NCBI RefSeq assembly: GCF_012328925.1
Contig: NZ_JAAXLS010000004.1
Span: forward strand, 248,001 to 312,000
Source: Amycolatopsis acididurans
GTDB lineage: Bacteria > Actinomycetota > Actinomycetes > Mycobacteriales > Pseudonocardiaceae
Reading direction: 5' to 3'
Length of the DNA stretch: 64,000 nt
The notes beneath the pieces were generated by a model. That model was not told the DNA's origin, ran no database searches, and worked only from the letters and a program-made list of their open reading frames with translations. Numbering within the stretch: position 1 is the first letter of the stretch; each line of letters opens with the position of its first letter. This document shows positions 10,436-19,335 of the stretch, piece after piece. Made by a program: the position numbers and the translations under genes.

Positions 10436-11653
10436 ATGACCGCTGCCCTGGCTCCGCTGGACGGGCTGCTGCCCGCGCTGGAAACGCTGTACGTGGACCT
10501 GCACCGGCACCCGGAACTTTCGTTCGAGGAGCATCGGACGGCGGCCGAACTGGCCCGCCGTCTGACCGAATCGGGCTACGAGGTGCACACGGGTATCGCG
10601 GGCACCGGGGTGCTCGGCGTGCTGCGCAACGGCGAGGGCCCGGTGGTGATGCTGCGCGCCGACATCGACGCGCTGCCCGTCGAGGAAAAGACCGGACTCG
10701 AGTACGCGGCGCGCGGCGAGGTGATGCACGCGTGCGGGCACGACATGCACGCCACCTGGCTCAGCGGAGCGGCCGACCTGCTCGCGCGGGCCCGCGGATC
10801 GTGGCGGGGCACGGTGCTCGCGGTCTTCCAGCCGGGTGAGGAAAAAGGCAGCGGCGCGGCGCGGATGGTCGGCGACGGCCTGTTCGACCTCGCCGGCACG
10901 CCGTCGGTCGTGCTGGGCCAGCACGTCGTGCCGGGTCCGGCAGGCTGGGTGCTGACCCGGCCCGGCGTGATCATGGCCGCCACCGACGCCATGCGGATCA
11001 CCCTGCACGGGCGCGGCGGGCACGGTTCGCGGCCGGAGACGACGGTCGACCCCGCGGTCATGGCGGCGTCGGTGGTGATGCGGCTGCAGACGATCGTGTC
11101 GAGGGAGATCTCGGCCACCGATTCCGCGGTCGTCACGGTCGGGTCCATGCGGGTCGGCACCGCGCACAACGTCATCGCCGACCACGCCGAACTCGAGGTC
11201 AACGTGCGCACGTTCGACGATCAGGTGCGCAAGCGGGTGCTGGCCGCGATCGAGCGGATCGTGCGGGGCGAGGCCGCCGCCGCGGGTGCGCCGGAGCCGC
11301 CCGAGTTCACCTCGATCGGGAGCTTCCCGGTGACCAGCAACGACGACGCGAGCAACGCCGCGCTCACCACGGTCTTCCGCGACCACTTCGGCGCCGAGCG
11401 GATCATGGAGGCGCCGCTGGTCACCGGCAGCGAGGACTTCAGCGAGTTCGGCAGGGCGGCCGGGGTACCGTCGGTGTTCTGGCTGGTCGGCGGGCTCGAT
11501 CCGGAGACCGTGCTCAAGGCGGTGGCCGAGGGCCGGTTCGAGGACGACATCCCGTCGAACCACTCGCCGAAGTTCGCGCCGGTGCTGCATCCGACGCTGC
11601 GGACGGGAGTGGAGACGCTCGTCGTCGGGGCGTTGTCGTACCTGCGGAGGTGA
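10436..11653 (+). CDS. M20-family amidohydrolase (amidohydrolase/carboxypeptidase)
   Basis: A 405-residue zinc hydrolase of peptidase subfamily M20D, acting on N-acyl amino acids or similar amides. Metal and catalytic motifs are in place: LHRHPELSFEEH near residue 21, MLRADIDALPVEE near 75, and MHACGHDMHATWL near 97 with the Cys-His pair. GEEKGSGAARMV near 140 and SEDFSEFG near 330 complete the site. No signal peptide. It is divergent from the methyltransferase gene and is followed by a small membrane protein gene. Confidence 0.9.
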   Translation: MTAALAPLDGLLPALETLYVDLHRHPELSFEEHRTAAELARRLTESGYEVHTGIAGTGVLGVLRNGEGPVVMLRADIDALPVEEKTGLEYAARGEVMHACGHDMHATWLSGAADLLARARGSWRGTVLAVFQPGEEKGSGAARMVGDGLFDLAGTPSVVLGQHVVPGPAGWVLTRPGVIMAATDAMRITLHGRGGHGSRPETTVDPAVMAASVVMRLQTIVSREISATDSAVVTVGSMRVGTAHNVIADHAELEVNVRTFDDQVRKRVLAAIERIVRGEAAAAGAPEPPEFTSIGSFPVTSNDDASNAALTTVFRDHFGAERIMEAPLVTGSEDFSEFGRAAGVPSVFWLVGGLDPETVLKAVAEGRFEDDIPSNHSPKFAPVLHPTLRTGVETLVVGALSYLRR

Positions 11654-11716
11654 TTGACCCACCTGGGTGTCGCATCCGGCGGCGCGGTGGGAGCATGGAC
11701 AGCGGAGGTGGTGGTC

Positions 11717-12043
11717 GTGAACAGGTCCCCCGGCGGTTCTGGCCGTGAGGTCGATCCGGTGCTCATCACCGAGGCCGCGCCGTCGTATGAGGACGAGCAC
11801 GCCGCCCGTAAGCGCAAGTACATGCTGATGATGGGCATGCGCTTCCCGTGCCTGATCCTGGCGGGCGTGTTCTACCACACGTGGTGGCTGGCGCTGCTGT
11901 TCATCGTGTTGTCGATCCCGCTGCCGTGGATCGCGGTCCTGGTCGCCAACGACCGCCCGCCACGCAAGGCGGAGCAGGTGAGCCGCTACGAGCGCGAAGC
12001 GAGGGCCATCGAACGAGGCGAACACCGCATCATCGAAGGCTGA
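11717..12043 (+). CDS. DUF3099 small membrane protein
   Basis: A 108-residue protein with two adjoining membrane helices (about residues 40-75: MGMRFPCLILAGVFYHTWW, then LALLFIVLSIPLPWIAVLVA), flanked by charged termini. VLITEAAPSYEDE near residue 15 and the RKRKYMLMMG stretch are typical of the actinobacterial DUF3099 family. I place the start at GTG 11717 because GGAGG lies 8 bases ahead; a longer frame from TTG at 11654 lacks a binding site. Function unknown. Confidence 0.8.
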   Translation: MNRSPGGSGREVDPVLITEAAPSYEDEHAARKRKYMLMMGMRFPCLILAGVFYHTWWLALLFIVLSIPLPWIAVLVANDRPPRKAEQVSRYEREARAIERGEHRIIEG

Positions 12044-12049
12044 CAAGCG

Positions 12050-12913
12050 CTAAGGCTGCGCCCCCACCCGCGACACCGCCTCGGCCCCCAGCCGCGCGCC
12101 CGCCCGCAGTGAGTCCACTGTGGACTTCCCGGTCAGCCAGGCCGCGAGCAGGCCGGCGTCGAAGGCGTCGCCCGCCCCGGTGGAATCGACGCAGTCGGCC
12201 GGTTCCGCGGGCACGCTGACCACGCCGTCCCCATCGATCCAGCTCGCGCCCGCCATGCCCTGGGTGACCGCGACCGCCCCGACTTCGCCCAGCAGGCTCG
12301 CGGCCGCCGCGGGGTGCGGCGAACCGGCGAGCGCGGTCAGCTCGTCGGCGTTGGGCAGCAGCAGGTCCACCCCGCGCACGTCGGCGAGGAACCGGTCCGG
12401 ATCGGTGATCAGCGCCGCCGCCTGCGGATCCACCGACGTCGTCAGCCCGGCCTCCTTCGCCGCCGTCAGCGCCGCCAGCCCACCGGGCCGCGACGACGGG
12501 TACAGCAGCACGTAGCCGGACAGGTGCAGGTGGGACGCACCGGCCAGCGCGGCCGCCTCGACGTCCTCCGCACGGAACCGCGCGTTCGCGCCCCGGTCGG
12601 CGAGCATGCTCCGCTGCCCGCCGTCGTCCACCAGCGACACCACACAGCAGGTGGCCGCGTCCGCGTCGACCGCGAAGGCGCACCGCACGCCCGCCGCCTC
12701 CAGTTCCGTGCGCATCAGGCGGCCGCCCGCGTCGTCGCCGACCCGCGCGATCAGGGTCGTGGCGGTGCCGGTCGCGGCCAGCCAGCGCGCCGTGTTGGCC
12801 CCGGCCCCGCCACCGGTCAGCTGGACGCGGGCGCTGGAATCGCCGCCGTCGACGATGCCGGTGTGCCGTGCCACCACGTCGAGCCCGGCATCGCCCACCA
12901 CCACGATCCTCAT
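12050..12913 (-). CDS. PfkB-family carbohydrate kinase, probable pseudouridine kinase
   Basis: A 287-residue ribokinase-fold sugar kinase. The N-terminal GGGAGANTARWLAATG is the PfkB signature 1, and DSTGAGDAFDAGLLAAWL near residue 240 is signature 2 with the catalytic Asp. It overlaps the psuG gene by 4 bases (ATGA), so it probably phosphorylates pseudouridine to supply PsuG. That role rests on the pairing; the fold alone allows other nucleosides or sugars. Near the family's usual length. Confidence 0.83.
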   Translation of the reverse strand: MRIVVVGDAGLDVVARHTGIVDGGDSSARVQLTGGGAGANTARWLAATGTATTLIARVGDDAGGRLMRTELEAAGVRCAFAVDADAATCCVVSLVDDGGQRSMLADRGANARFRAEDVEAAALAGASHLHLSGYVLLYPSSRPGGLAALTAAKEAGLTTSVDPQAAALITDPDRFLADVRGVDLLLPNADELTALAGSPHPAAAASLLGEVGAVAVTQGMAGASWIDGDGVVSVPAEPADCVDSTGAGDAFDAGLLAAWLTGKSTVDSLRAGARLGAEAVSRVGAQP

Positions 12914-13812
12914 GCCAGCTCCACCGCGACCTGGGCGGCCAGCCGCGCGTTGGACAGCACCAGCGCCTCGTTCGCGTCCAGGCTCACCCCGCCGCTCGCC
13001 GAGTGGAAATGCTCCAGCAGCACGGGAGTCACGTCCTTGCCGGAAACCTGGTTGCCGCGCACCAGCTCCAGCCCTTCGGCGAGTAGCCGGTCGTGCAGCT
13101 CTCTGTCCATTTCGGACTCGGCCGGGACCGGATTCGCCAGCAGCACACCGGAACCGCTGTAGCACCGGTGCGCCGACACCACCGCCGCGACCTGCGCGGG
13201 GTCCTCGACCCGCCACGGCACGGCGTGCCCGGAGGAACGCAGGTAGAAAGCGGGAAAGTCGTCGGTGCGATACCCGAGCACCGGCACCGAAGCGGTCTCC
13301 AGCACCTCCAGCGTCGCGGGAATGTCGAGCACCGACTTCACGCCCGAGCACACGACGAGCGTCGGAATCCGGGACAGTGCACCGAGATCCGCCGACACGT
13401 CCCAGGACTCGGCCGCCCCGACGTGCACCCCGCCGAGTCCGCCGGTGGCGAACACGCCGATCCCGGCCGCGTGCGCGAGCGCCGAGGTGCTCGCCACGGT
13501 CGTCGCACCCGAACGGCGCAGCCCGACCGCCGGGCCGAGATCGCGCAGCGACAGCTTGTCCAGTCCCGCGTCCGCCGCACACACGCGGTCCAGTTCGGCG
13601 GAAGACAGGCCCACGACGGGACGGCCGTCGAGCACCGCGATGGTCGCGGGCACCGCACCCGCGTCGCGCACGGTGCGCTCGACGCGGTCGGCCACGTCGC
13701 GGTTACGGCCGGGCGGCAGCCCGTGGGACAGGATCGTGCTCTCGAGCGCGACGACGGGCCTGCCGCTGTTGACGGCGTCGGCCACCTCGCCGGAAAGGGA
13801 TATCGGGGTCAC
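12910..13812 (-). CDS. psuG: Pseudouridine-5'-phosphate glycosidase
   Basis: A 300-residue enzyme that reversibly cleaves the C-C bond of pseudouridine 5'-phosphate into uracil and ribose 5-phosphate. Diagnostic stretches are VVALESTILSHGLP near residue 20, GATTVASTSALAHAAGIGVFATGG near 105, VVCSGVKSVLDIPATLEVLET near 155, VLGYRTDDFPAFYLRSSG near 180, and NPVP near 235. GTG start at 13812. It is the first gene of a two-gene pseudouridine catabolism operon with the kinase. Intact. Confidence 0.94.
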   Translation of the reverse strand: MTPISLSGEVADAVNSGRPVVALESTILSHGLPPGRNRDVADRVERTVRDAGAVPATIAVLDGRPVVGLSSAELDRVCAADAGLDKLSLRDLGPAVGLRRSGATTVASTSALAHAAGIGVFATGGLGGVHVGAAESWDVSADLGALSRIPTLVVCSGVKSVLDIPATLEVLETASVPVLGYRTDDFPAFYLRSSGHAVPWRVEDPAQVAAVVSAHRCYSGSGVLLANPVPAESEMDRELHDRLLAEGLELVRGNQVSGKDVTPVLLEHFHSASGGVSLDANEALVLSNARLAAQVAVELA

Positions 13813-13824
13813 GGCCGATCATCA

Positions 13825-14334
13825 TCACCCAGCGGGCGAGCGCAGGTCCCAGCGGGTCGGCGAGCCCGTGAAGTCCCGTTCGTCCAGCGCGAACACCCAC
13901 CGTGGGCGCACCCGCACGGTCGCGTTCTCGGCCGGATCGAGGAAATCGAGGTCGTAATCGGTGCCGTACTTGACGTTGAGCGCGTCCAGGAACGTCTTGA
14001 CCGACACGGTGTCCGTCATGATCCTCGCCCGCCCCTCGGCGATCACCGGGTTGAGCGGATCGCCGGTGGCGACCGAGACCTCCGAACCGAGCACGATGTT
14101 GCGTATCTTGCGCGAGCCGACCGACGAGGAGAACCACACCGCGTCGTCGTGCCACACCGCCCACACCGGCATCTGGTGCGGCCTGCCGTCCGGCCGGACC
14201 GTGGCCACCCAGTAGTCGTGCGAATCGCGCAGCCTCGCCACCGCCCACGACCAGGGGAGCAGCCCGGATCCCTGATCCGGCGGCAGCATGCCGTAGCCGG
14301 GCATGTACGGACGGCTCGATCTGGGCTCGGGCAT
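13825..14334 (-). CDS. Pyridoxamine 5'-phosphate oxidase-like FMN/F420 split-barrel protein
   Basis: A 169-residue split beta-barrel protein. SHDYWVATVRPDGRPHQMPVWAVWHDDAVWFSSSVGSRK is the usual flavin-binding core, followed by the short helix region RNIVLGSEVSVATGD. An excellent AAGGAGGTGA precedes ATG at 14334. In actinomycetes such proteins use either FMN or the deazaflavin F420, and the sequence does not settle which. It lies just upstream of psuG, 12 bases away on the same strand, and may be in that operon. Confidence 0.8.
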   Translation of the reverse strand: MPEPRSSRPYMPGYGMLPPDQGSGLLPWSWAVARLRDSHDYWVATVRPDGRPHQMPVWAVWHDDAVWFSSSVGSRKIRNIVLGSEVSVATGDPLNPVIAEGRARIMTDTVSVKTFLDALNVKYGTDYDLDFLDPAENATVRVRPRWVFALDERDFTGSPTRWDLRSPAG

Positions 14335-14404
14335 CGCCGCTCACCTCCTTGGGCAGATGGTGCGCCTCTCGCGGCCGCGGTGGCCAGTCCGGCATCATGG
14401 AGAC

Positions 14405-14656
14405 ATGAGTACGACGACGTTGCCCGAGGTCGAAACACGGCCGGAGAGCACTGACAGCACCGACAGTGACGAACCGAAGGTCTTCCACTACGTGCGCAAG
14501 AACAAGATCGCCGAGAGCGCGGTCATGGGCACGCACGTCGTGGCGCTCTGCGGTGAGGTCTTCCCGGTGACCAAGTCGCCCAAGCCCGGCTCGCCGGTGT
14601 GCCCGGCGTGCAAGGAGATCTACGAAGGGCTGCGCCCCGGACCCGAGGGCGACTGA
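14405..14656 (+). CDS. DUF3039 small zinc-ribbon-like protein
   Basis: An 83-residue actinobacterial protein. A Thr/Ser/Glu-rich, probably disordered N-terminus is followed by KVFHYVRKNKIAESAVMG, then THVVALCGE and PVCPACKEIY. His44, Cys49, Cys66 and Cys69 form a plausible zinc site. The last 37 bases overlap the 3' end of the convergent YihY-family gene. Role unknown; small size and metal site suggest a protein- or RNA-binding accessory factor, which is inference. Confidence 0.85.
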   Translation: MSTTTLPEVETRPESTDSTDSDEPKVFHYVRKNKIAESAVMGTHVVALCGEVFPVTKSPKPGSPVCPACKEIYEGLRPGPEGD

Positions 14657-15744
14657 TCGGCCAGGCTCGGCTCCCCGCCGTCGTCGTCGGCCTCGGCGGA
14701 CGGCTCGGGTCCGGATTCGGGCCCGGCCTGCTTGCGCGGCCTGCGTAGCGGTGTCGTGGTGCGCTCCCACAGGCTCTTGCCCTCGGAGCGCATCCGCTCG
14801 CTCGCCCGCTCCATCTCCAGCCTGCGCCACTTCCGCCGCTGCCGCCTGGTCATCTTCGCCGGCCACAGCTCCTGGATGGCGCTGTTGAAATACGCGCCGC
14901 CGACCACGGCCATGCCGATGAAGTAGGTGAACAGCAGCCATGCGATCGGCGTGGCCAGCGCCCCGTAGGTGTAGCCGGTCCTGGTGATCCAGCCCAGGTA
15001 GATCCGCAGCCCCACACTGGCCAGCAGGAAGATCACCATCGCGAGCACCGCGCCCGGCAGCCCCCGGTGCCACGGCAGCCGCCGCGGCAGCGAGACCTTG
15101 TACAACGTCGCCAGCGCGAGCACCAGCAGCACGCCCAGCACGGGGTAGTACAGCGTGCCCACCCACATCGCCAGCGTCGGGCGCCACGAGTCGGGGAAGA
15201 AGTCGGTCAGCAGGTCCGGCCCGATCGCGATGATCGGCAGCCCGATCACCAGCAGGATCAGGCTGGCCAGATACAGCAGCAACGCGAAGATCCGTTGCCA
15301 CACCTCGTTGCGCACACCGTACTGGTCGTGCGCCACGGTGATCGCGTCGACGAACGAGGACATCGCCGACGATCCCGCCCACAGTGAGATCACGAACCCG
15401 ACCGAGACGATCTCGCCCTTGCCGATGGTGAGGATGTCGTCGACGGTGGGTCCGATGATCTGCTGCACCACGTTCCCGGTGAAAATCCGGTCGCAGAACG
15501 TGATGATCTTGTCGTGCACGTCGGTGACGAACGCCTGGCCGAACAAGTCGCCCATGTAGCCGAGACAGCCCAGCAGTCCCAGCAGCAGCGGCGGCAGCGA
15601 CAGGGTCTGCCAGAACGCGGCTTCGGCCGACTCGGAGAAGATGTTGCCGTCCCAGGCCTTGGAAAGGGTGCGGCCGACAAGGCGCCGCACACCTTTGCGG
15701 GGCGGTTTGGGCTCGGTCTTGTCGTTCATCTCGAGGTCCAGCAT
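14620..15744 (-). CDS. YihY/BrkB-family inner membrane protein
   Basis: A 374-residue membrane protein of the YihY family (once annotated RNase BN), with six predicted helices. Typical stretches are ESAEAAFWQTLSLPPLLLGLLG, SLWAGSSAMSSFVDAITVAH and LPWHRGLPGAVLAMVIFLLAS, plus the final GALATPIAWLLFTYFIGMAVVGGAYFN. A long charged C-terminal tail (about 75 residues, rich in Arg, Glu and Pro) is cytoplasmic and of low complexity. Start is ATG at 15744; ATG at 15729 is an alternative. Transport substrate unknown. Confidence 0.85.
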   Translation of the reverse strand: MLDLEMNDKTEPKPPRKGVRRLVGRTLSKAWDGNIFSESAEAAFWQTLSLPPLLLGLLGCLGYMGDLFGQAFVTDVHDKIITFCDRIFTGNVVQQIIGPTVDDILTIGKGEIVSVGFVISLWAGSSAMSSFVDAITVAHDQYGVRNEVWQRIFALLLYLASLILLVIGLPIIAIGPDLLTDFFPDSWRPTLAMWVGTLYYPVLGVLLVLALATLYKVSLPRRLPWHRGLPGAVLAMVIFLLASVGLRIYLGWITRTGYTYGALATPIAWLLFTYFIGMAVVGGAYFNSAIQELWPAKMTRRQRRKWRRLEMERASERMRSEGKSLWERTTTPLRRPRKQAGPESGPEPSAEADDDGGEPSLADQSPSGPGRSPS

Positions 15745-15894
15745 GGTGCATTGGCGCGGTTTTGGCGCGCCGATGGTGTGGCGTGTTCCACTCGGCCGTG
15801 CCGTTCGCGGCCCGATCCCCGCTCGCCCGGTAGTCTTCTCCGAGCGCCCTCACGCCCGGCGGTGCTGCCGGAGGTGTTTCGTGAGGGTTTTCGC

Positions 15895-17694
15895 ATGTCG
15901 CGTTCCGAGTCGGCGAGAGGAGGGGGACGATCCTTGTCGGACACGGCCCAGCGTAATCGGGAATCAGGCTTCGCCGCGCCCGAGCCGCAGCACGACGCGA
16001 CGCCCCGCCCGCTGCGTGCGTGGCAGCGGCGCGCGCTGACGAAGTACCTCACCACCAACCCGCAGGACTTCCTCGCGGTGGCCACGCCCGGCGCGGGCAA
16101 GACCGTGTTCGGCCTGCGCATCGCCGCCGAACTGCTGTCCGACCGCACGGTCGAGCGGATCACGATCGTCACCCCCACCGAGCACCTCAAGCACCAGTGG
16201 GCGATCTCCGCGGCGGCCGCCGGTATCGCCATCGACTCCAACTACCGCAACGGCCAGGGCGCGACCTCCGGCGACTACCAGGGCGTCGCGCTCACCTACG
16301 CGCAGGTCGCGGCCCACCCGACGCTGCACAGGGTGCGCACGGAGAACTTCAAGACACTGGTCATCCTCGACGAGATCCACCACGGGGGTGACGCGAAGTC
16401 CTGGGGTGACGCGGTGCGCGAGGCGTTCACGCCCGCGGTGCGGCGCCTGTCGCTGACCGGGACCCCGTTCCGCAGCGACGACTCGCCGATCCCGTTCATC
16501 ACCTACGAGCCCGACGGCGACGGCGCGATGCGCAGCAAGCCGGACCACTCCTACGGCTACGCCGACGCGCTCGCCGACGGCGTCGTGCGGCCCGTCGTGT
16601 TCCTCGCCTACTCGGGTGAGGCGTCGTGGCGCACCAGCGCGGGCGAGGAGTTCACGGCGCGGCTCGGCGAACCGCTGACGGCCGAGCAGACGGCGCGCGC
16701 GTGGCGCACGGCGCTGGACCCCGGCGGCGAGTGGATCCCGTCGGTGCTGCAGGCCGCCGACACGCGGCTGCACCAGCTGCGCAGTGCCGGCATCCCGGAC
16801 GCGGGCGGCCTGGTGATCGCCACCGACCAGGAGTCGGCGCGCGCCTACGCGAAGATCCTGGCGCGGATCACCGGGGAGAACCCGGTCGTGGTCCTGTCCG
16901 ACGATCCGAAGGCCACGAAGCGGATCGGCGAGTTCTCCGATTCGGGCGACCGCTGGCTGGTCGCGGTGCGGATGGTGTCCGAAGGCGTTGACGTCCCGCG
17001 GCTGGCGGTCGGCGTGTACGCCACGAGCGCGTCCACCCCGCTGTTCTTCGCGCAGGCCATCGGCCGGTTCGTGCGGGCGCGGCGCAAGGGCGAGACGGCC
17101 AGCGTGTTCCTGCCCAGCGTGCCGGTGCTGCTGGAGCTGGCCAGCGAGCTGGAGGCGCAGCGCGACCACGTGCTCGGCAAGCCGCACCGGGAAAAGGACG
17201 GCTGGGACGACGAGCTGCTCGCGCAGGCCAACCGCACCGAGGACGAGCCCGGCGAAGAGGAGAAGGCGTTCACGTCGCTGGGCGCCTCCGCCGAGCTGGA
17301 CCAGGTGATCTACGACGGGAACTCCTTCGGCACCGCGGTGTTCTCGGGCAGCGAGGAGGAGCAGGAGTACCTGGGGCTGCCGGGCCTGCTGGAGCCGGAC
17401 CAGGTGCGGGCGCTGCTGCGCAAGCGGCAGGAGGAGCAGCTGGCCGATGCCAAACGGCGGAAGCCGGTGAAGGAGGAAGCCCCGCAGGCGCCGCCGAAAC
17501 CGCAGTCGGTGCAGGAGCGCATCGCGGCGCTGCGCAAGGAGCTGAACGCGCTGGTGGGCATGTATCACCACCGCACGAACAAGCCGCACGGCGCGATCCA
17601 CAACGAGCTGCGCCGCGTGTGCGGGGGACCGCCGACGGCGATGGCGACGGTCGACCAGCTGGAGGAGCGCATCGTCACGCTGCGGTCCTGGTAG
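15895..17694 (+). CDS. DEAD/DEAH-box helicase
   Basis: A 599-residue superfamily 2 helicase. Motif Q region and Walker A (LAVATPGAGKTVFGLRIA) lie near residues 50-75, motif II is DEIHHGGD near 160, and motif III is LTGTPF near 190. The second RecA domain has the SEGVDVPRLAVGVYATSAS and QAIGRFVRAR motifs near 365-395. The C-terminal 150 residues are charged and probably coiled (KRQEEQLADAKRRKP), followed by a helical region. ATG at 15895 has GAGGG 7 bases upstream; TTG at 15934 behind GAGGAGGGGG is an alternative. A role in DNA or RNA repair is likely, but the substrate is unknown. Confidence 0.9.
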   Translation: MSRSESARGGGRSLSDTAQRNRESGFAAPEPQHDATPRPLRAWQRRALTKYLTTNPQDFLAVATPGAGKTVFGLRIAAELLSDRTVERITIVTPTEHLKHQWAISAAAAGIAIDSNYRNGQGATSGDYQGVALTYAQVAAHPTLHRVRTENFKTLVILDEIHHGGDAKSWGDAVREAFTPAVRRLSLTGTPFRSDDSPIPFITYEPDGDGAMRSKPDHSYGYADALADGVVRPVVFLAYSGEASWRTSAGEEFTARLGEPLTAEQTARAWRTALDPGGEWIPSVLQAADTRLHQLRSAGIPDAGGLVIATDQESARAYAKILARITGENPVVVLSDDPKATKRIGEFSDSGDRWLVAVRMVSEGVDVPRLAVGVYATSASTPLFFAQAIGRFVRARRKGETASVFLPSVPVLLELASELEAQRDHVLGKPHREKDGWDDELLAQANRTEDEPGEEEKAFTSLGASAELDQVIYDGNSFGTAVFSGSEEEQEYLGLPGLLEPDQVRALLRKRQEEQLADAKRRKPVKEEAPQAPPKPQSVQERIAALRKELNALVGMYHHRTNKPHGAIHNELRRVCGGPPTAMATVDQLEERIVTLRSW

Positions 17695-17715
17695 GCGCGC
17701 CAGGGCGAGCGCCCG

Positions 17716-17742
17716 GCACCGGGCACGCCTCAAGCCCGGTGC
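17716..17742. terminator. Bidirectional terminator between convergent genes
   Basis: Perfect 9-base arms GCACCGGGC and GCCCGGTGC around a 9-base loop. It overlaps the last codons of the leftward PepSY-domain gene and follows the helicase stop by 21 bases. Confidence 0.55.
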
Positions 17743-19049
17743 GCCGCCCGCCAGCCGAGGAACGCGTCCACCGCCAGGAAGACCAGCAACGACACCCCGA
17801 ACACCGGCAGGAACCAGCCGATCGCGATCAGCACGACCGCACCAGGGAAGAGCACCGTCATCGGCAGCTTCCGCAGCCCGCCTCTTGGGTACGGACGGCC
17901 GAAGCGCGGTTGGGTGGGCCGCCGCAGCCACCACATCCGGTAGCCCCAGACGATCAGCCCGACGAGCCCCACGCACACCAGCGCCAGCACGATCTGGTTC
18001 GCCAGCCCGAACAGCAGGCCCATGTGCGCGTCGATGCCCCAGCGGGCGAGCTTCGCGGCCAGCGGCCAGTCGCCGAACCGCAGCACGCTGGTGACCTCGC
18101 CGGTCGAGGCGTTGACGGCGGCCGCGTCCTGCTTCTCCGGCCAGCTCCGCTGCACCTGCTTGACGACGTACGGAGAACCGGCTTCGGCCGGCATGGTGAT
18201 CTCGACGGGATCGCTCAGCCCGGCCGACCTCGCGGCCGTGAGCGCGGCATCGGTGCTGATCACCGGCGCGTCGGCGGGGGCCTGTGCGGCCTTGGCCGGC
18301 ACGCTCGGCGTCTGCCAGCTCAGCGTGGTGCGCAGATCGCTGATGTTCTGCCCGGCGAACTGCGACCAGGTCAGGCCCGTCGCGGACAGGAACAGCAGCA
18401 CGGCGGCGACCCACAGGCCGGTCGTGGTGTGCCAGGACAGCAGCTTCGCGCGCTTGCCGGTGCCCTTGTCGCGCCGCCGCCGGCCCCACCACAGCGCGAG
18501 CCCGCCGAGGACGACGACCCACAGCCAGCTGGCGGCCAGCTCGCTGTACAGGCGCCCGGCGTCGCCGAGGTTGAGGTTGCGGTGCAGCTGGTCCAGCCAC
18601 GCGCGCAGCGGCAGCGCCTGCCCTGAGCCGTAGGTTTCCAGTACCCCGCGGATCTCGTTGTCATGCGGGTTGACGAACACCGTCTTGGCGTAACTGTCCT
18701 GCAGGCCGGGCACCGAGAACAGGACCTGAGTCGTGTCGGTGGCCGATGGCGCCGGGCGGACCTTCGTGAGCCGGCCTTCCGGCAACGTGGCCCGCGCGGC
18801 GGCGACCTGGGCCTCCAGTGGCTGCCAGCGCGCGTCGGCGGCCACGTGCAGTTCGTGGTCGTAGACGGCGTTCTCCAGCTGGGGAGTGAAGATGTAGAGC
18901 AGCCCGGTCAGAGCCGCGATCAGCAGAAACGGTGCGACCAGGACGCCGGCGTAGAAGTGCAGGCGCAGCAACAGCGGTCGCAGCGACGGGCGGGAGCCCG
19001 GTGTGGTGGCCGAGGACGGCGGGGACGTGACGAGATCATCGGTCGTCAT
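17730..19049 (-). CDS. PepSY-associated transmembrane protein (PiuB-like)
   Basis: A 439-residue membrane protein of the iron-regulated PepSY-TM family. Four membrane spans are visible: FYAGVLVAPFLLIAALTGLLYIF near the N-terminus, WLWVVVLGGLALWW, GLWVAAVLLFLSATGLTWSQF and IVLALVCVGLVGLIVWGYRMWWLRRP, plus hydrophobic C-terminal helices. HFYAG, LHRNLNLGD, LSWHTTTGLW and IDAHMGLLFG are the conserved His-containing motifs, which may ligate haem. Large outward-facing loops carry PepSY-like segments. Such proteins take part in siderophore-iron reduction or uptake; no iron box is evident upstream here. Confidence 0.82.
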   Translation of the reverse strand: MTTDDLVTSPPSSATTPGSRPSLRPLLLRLHFYAGVLVAPFLLIAALTGLLYIFTPQLENAVYDHELHVAADARWQPLEAQVAAARATLPEGRLTKVRPAPSATDTTQVLFSVPGLQDSYAKTVFVNPHDNEIRGVLETYGSGQALPLRAWLDQLHRNLNLGDAGRLYSELAASWLWVVVLGGLALWWGRRRRDKGTGKRAKLLSWHTTTGLWVAAVLLFLSATGLTWSQFAGQNISDLRTTLSWQTPSVPAKAAQAPADAPVISTDAALTAARSAGLSDPVEITMPAEAGSPYVVKQVQRSWPEKQDAAAVNASTGEVTSVLRFGDWPLAAKLARWGIDAHMGLLFGLANQIVLALVCVGLVGLIVWGYRMWWLRRPTQPRFGRPYPRGGLRKLPMTVLFPGAVVLIAIGWFLPVFGVSLLVFLAVDAFLGWRAAHRA

Positions 19050-19109
19050 GCCCTTCCGGTCGGTGAATCCTCCCCGATGGTTCCCGTGTGGTGACCGTCA
19101 CATATGAGA

Positions 19110-19139
19110 CGGGCGGGAATCCCGGAGGATTCCCGCCCG
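19110..19139. terminator. Terminator hairpin, 13-bp stem
   Basis: Perfect arms CGGGCGGGAATCC and GGATTCCCGCCCG around a CGGA tetraloop. It lies 16 bases beyond the stop of the small leftward DUF7455 gene, separating it from the PepSY gene. Confidence 0.85.
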
Positions 19140-19155
19140 CTGGCAAGTCCGGCTG

Positions 19156-19335
19156 TTAGCGCTGGATCTCGGCCGACATCTCCTTGAGCTTGGCCTCGTA
19201 CTCGCGGGCGTGGTGGCCGCAGAAAAGCAGCTCGCCGCCGGAGGAGAGGATCGCTCGTACCTGTGCTGCTGCTCCGCAACGGTCACAACGGTCGGCTGCG
19301 GTCAGTTCGGGGCGGGTGAGCGTAGGTGATGTCAT
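19156..19335 (-). CDS. Small Cys/His-rich protein (DUF7455-like)
   Basis: A 59-residue protein: LTAADRCDRCGAAAQVRAILSSG, then LLFCGHHAREYEAKLKE. The CxxC and CxHH pairs make a likely single zinc site (zinc-ribbon-like). ATG at 19335 has a strong GGAGGGAG in front. Homologues are widespread in actinobacteria, and in mycobacteria one sits beside sigB; here the sigB-like gene is 11 kb away. Function unknown. Confidence 0.8.
   Translation of the reverse strand: MTSPTLTRPELTAADRCDRCGAAAQVRAILSSGGELLFCGHHAREYEAKLKEMSAEIQR

Noticed and set aside
10328..12046. N-terminal extension of the methyltransferase frame by more than 500 codons
   Set aside because: This part is exactly antisense to the M20 amidohydrolase and DUF3099 genes and reads as shadow sequence; the real start is GTG at 10327.
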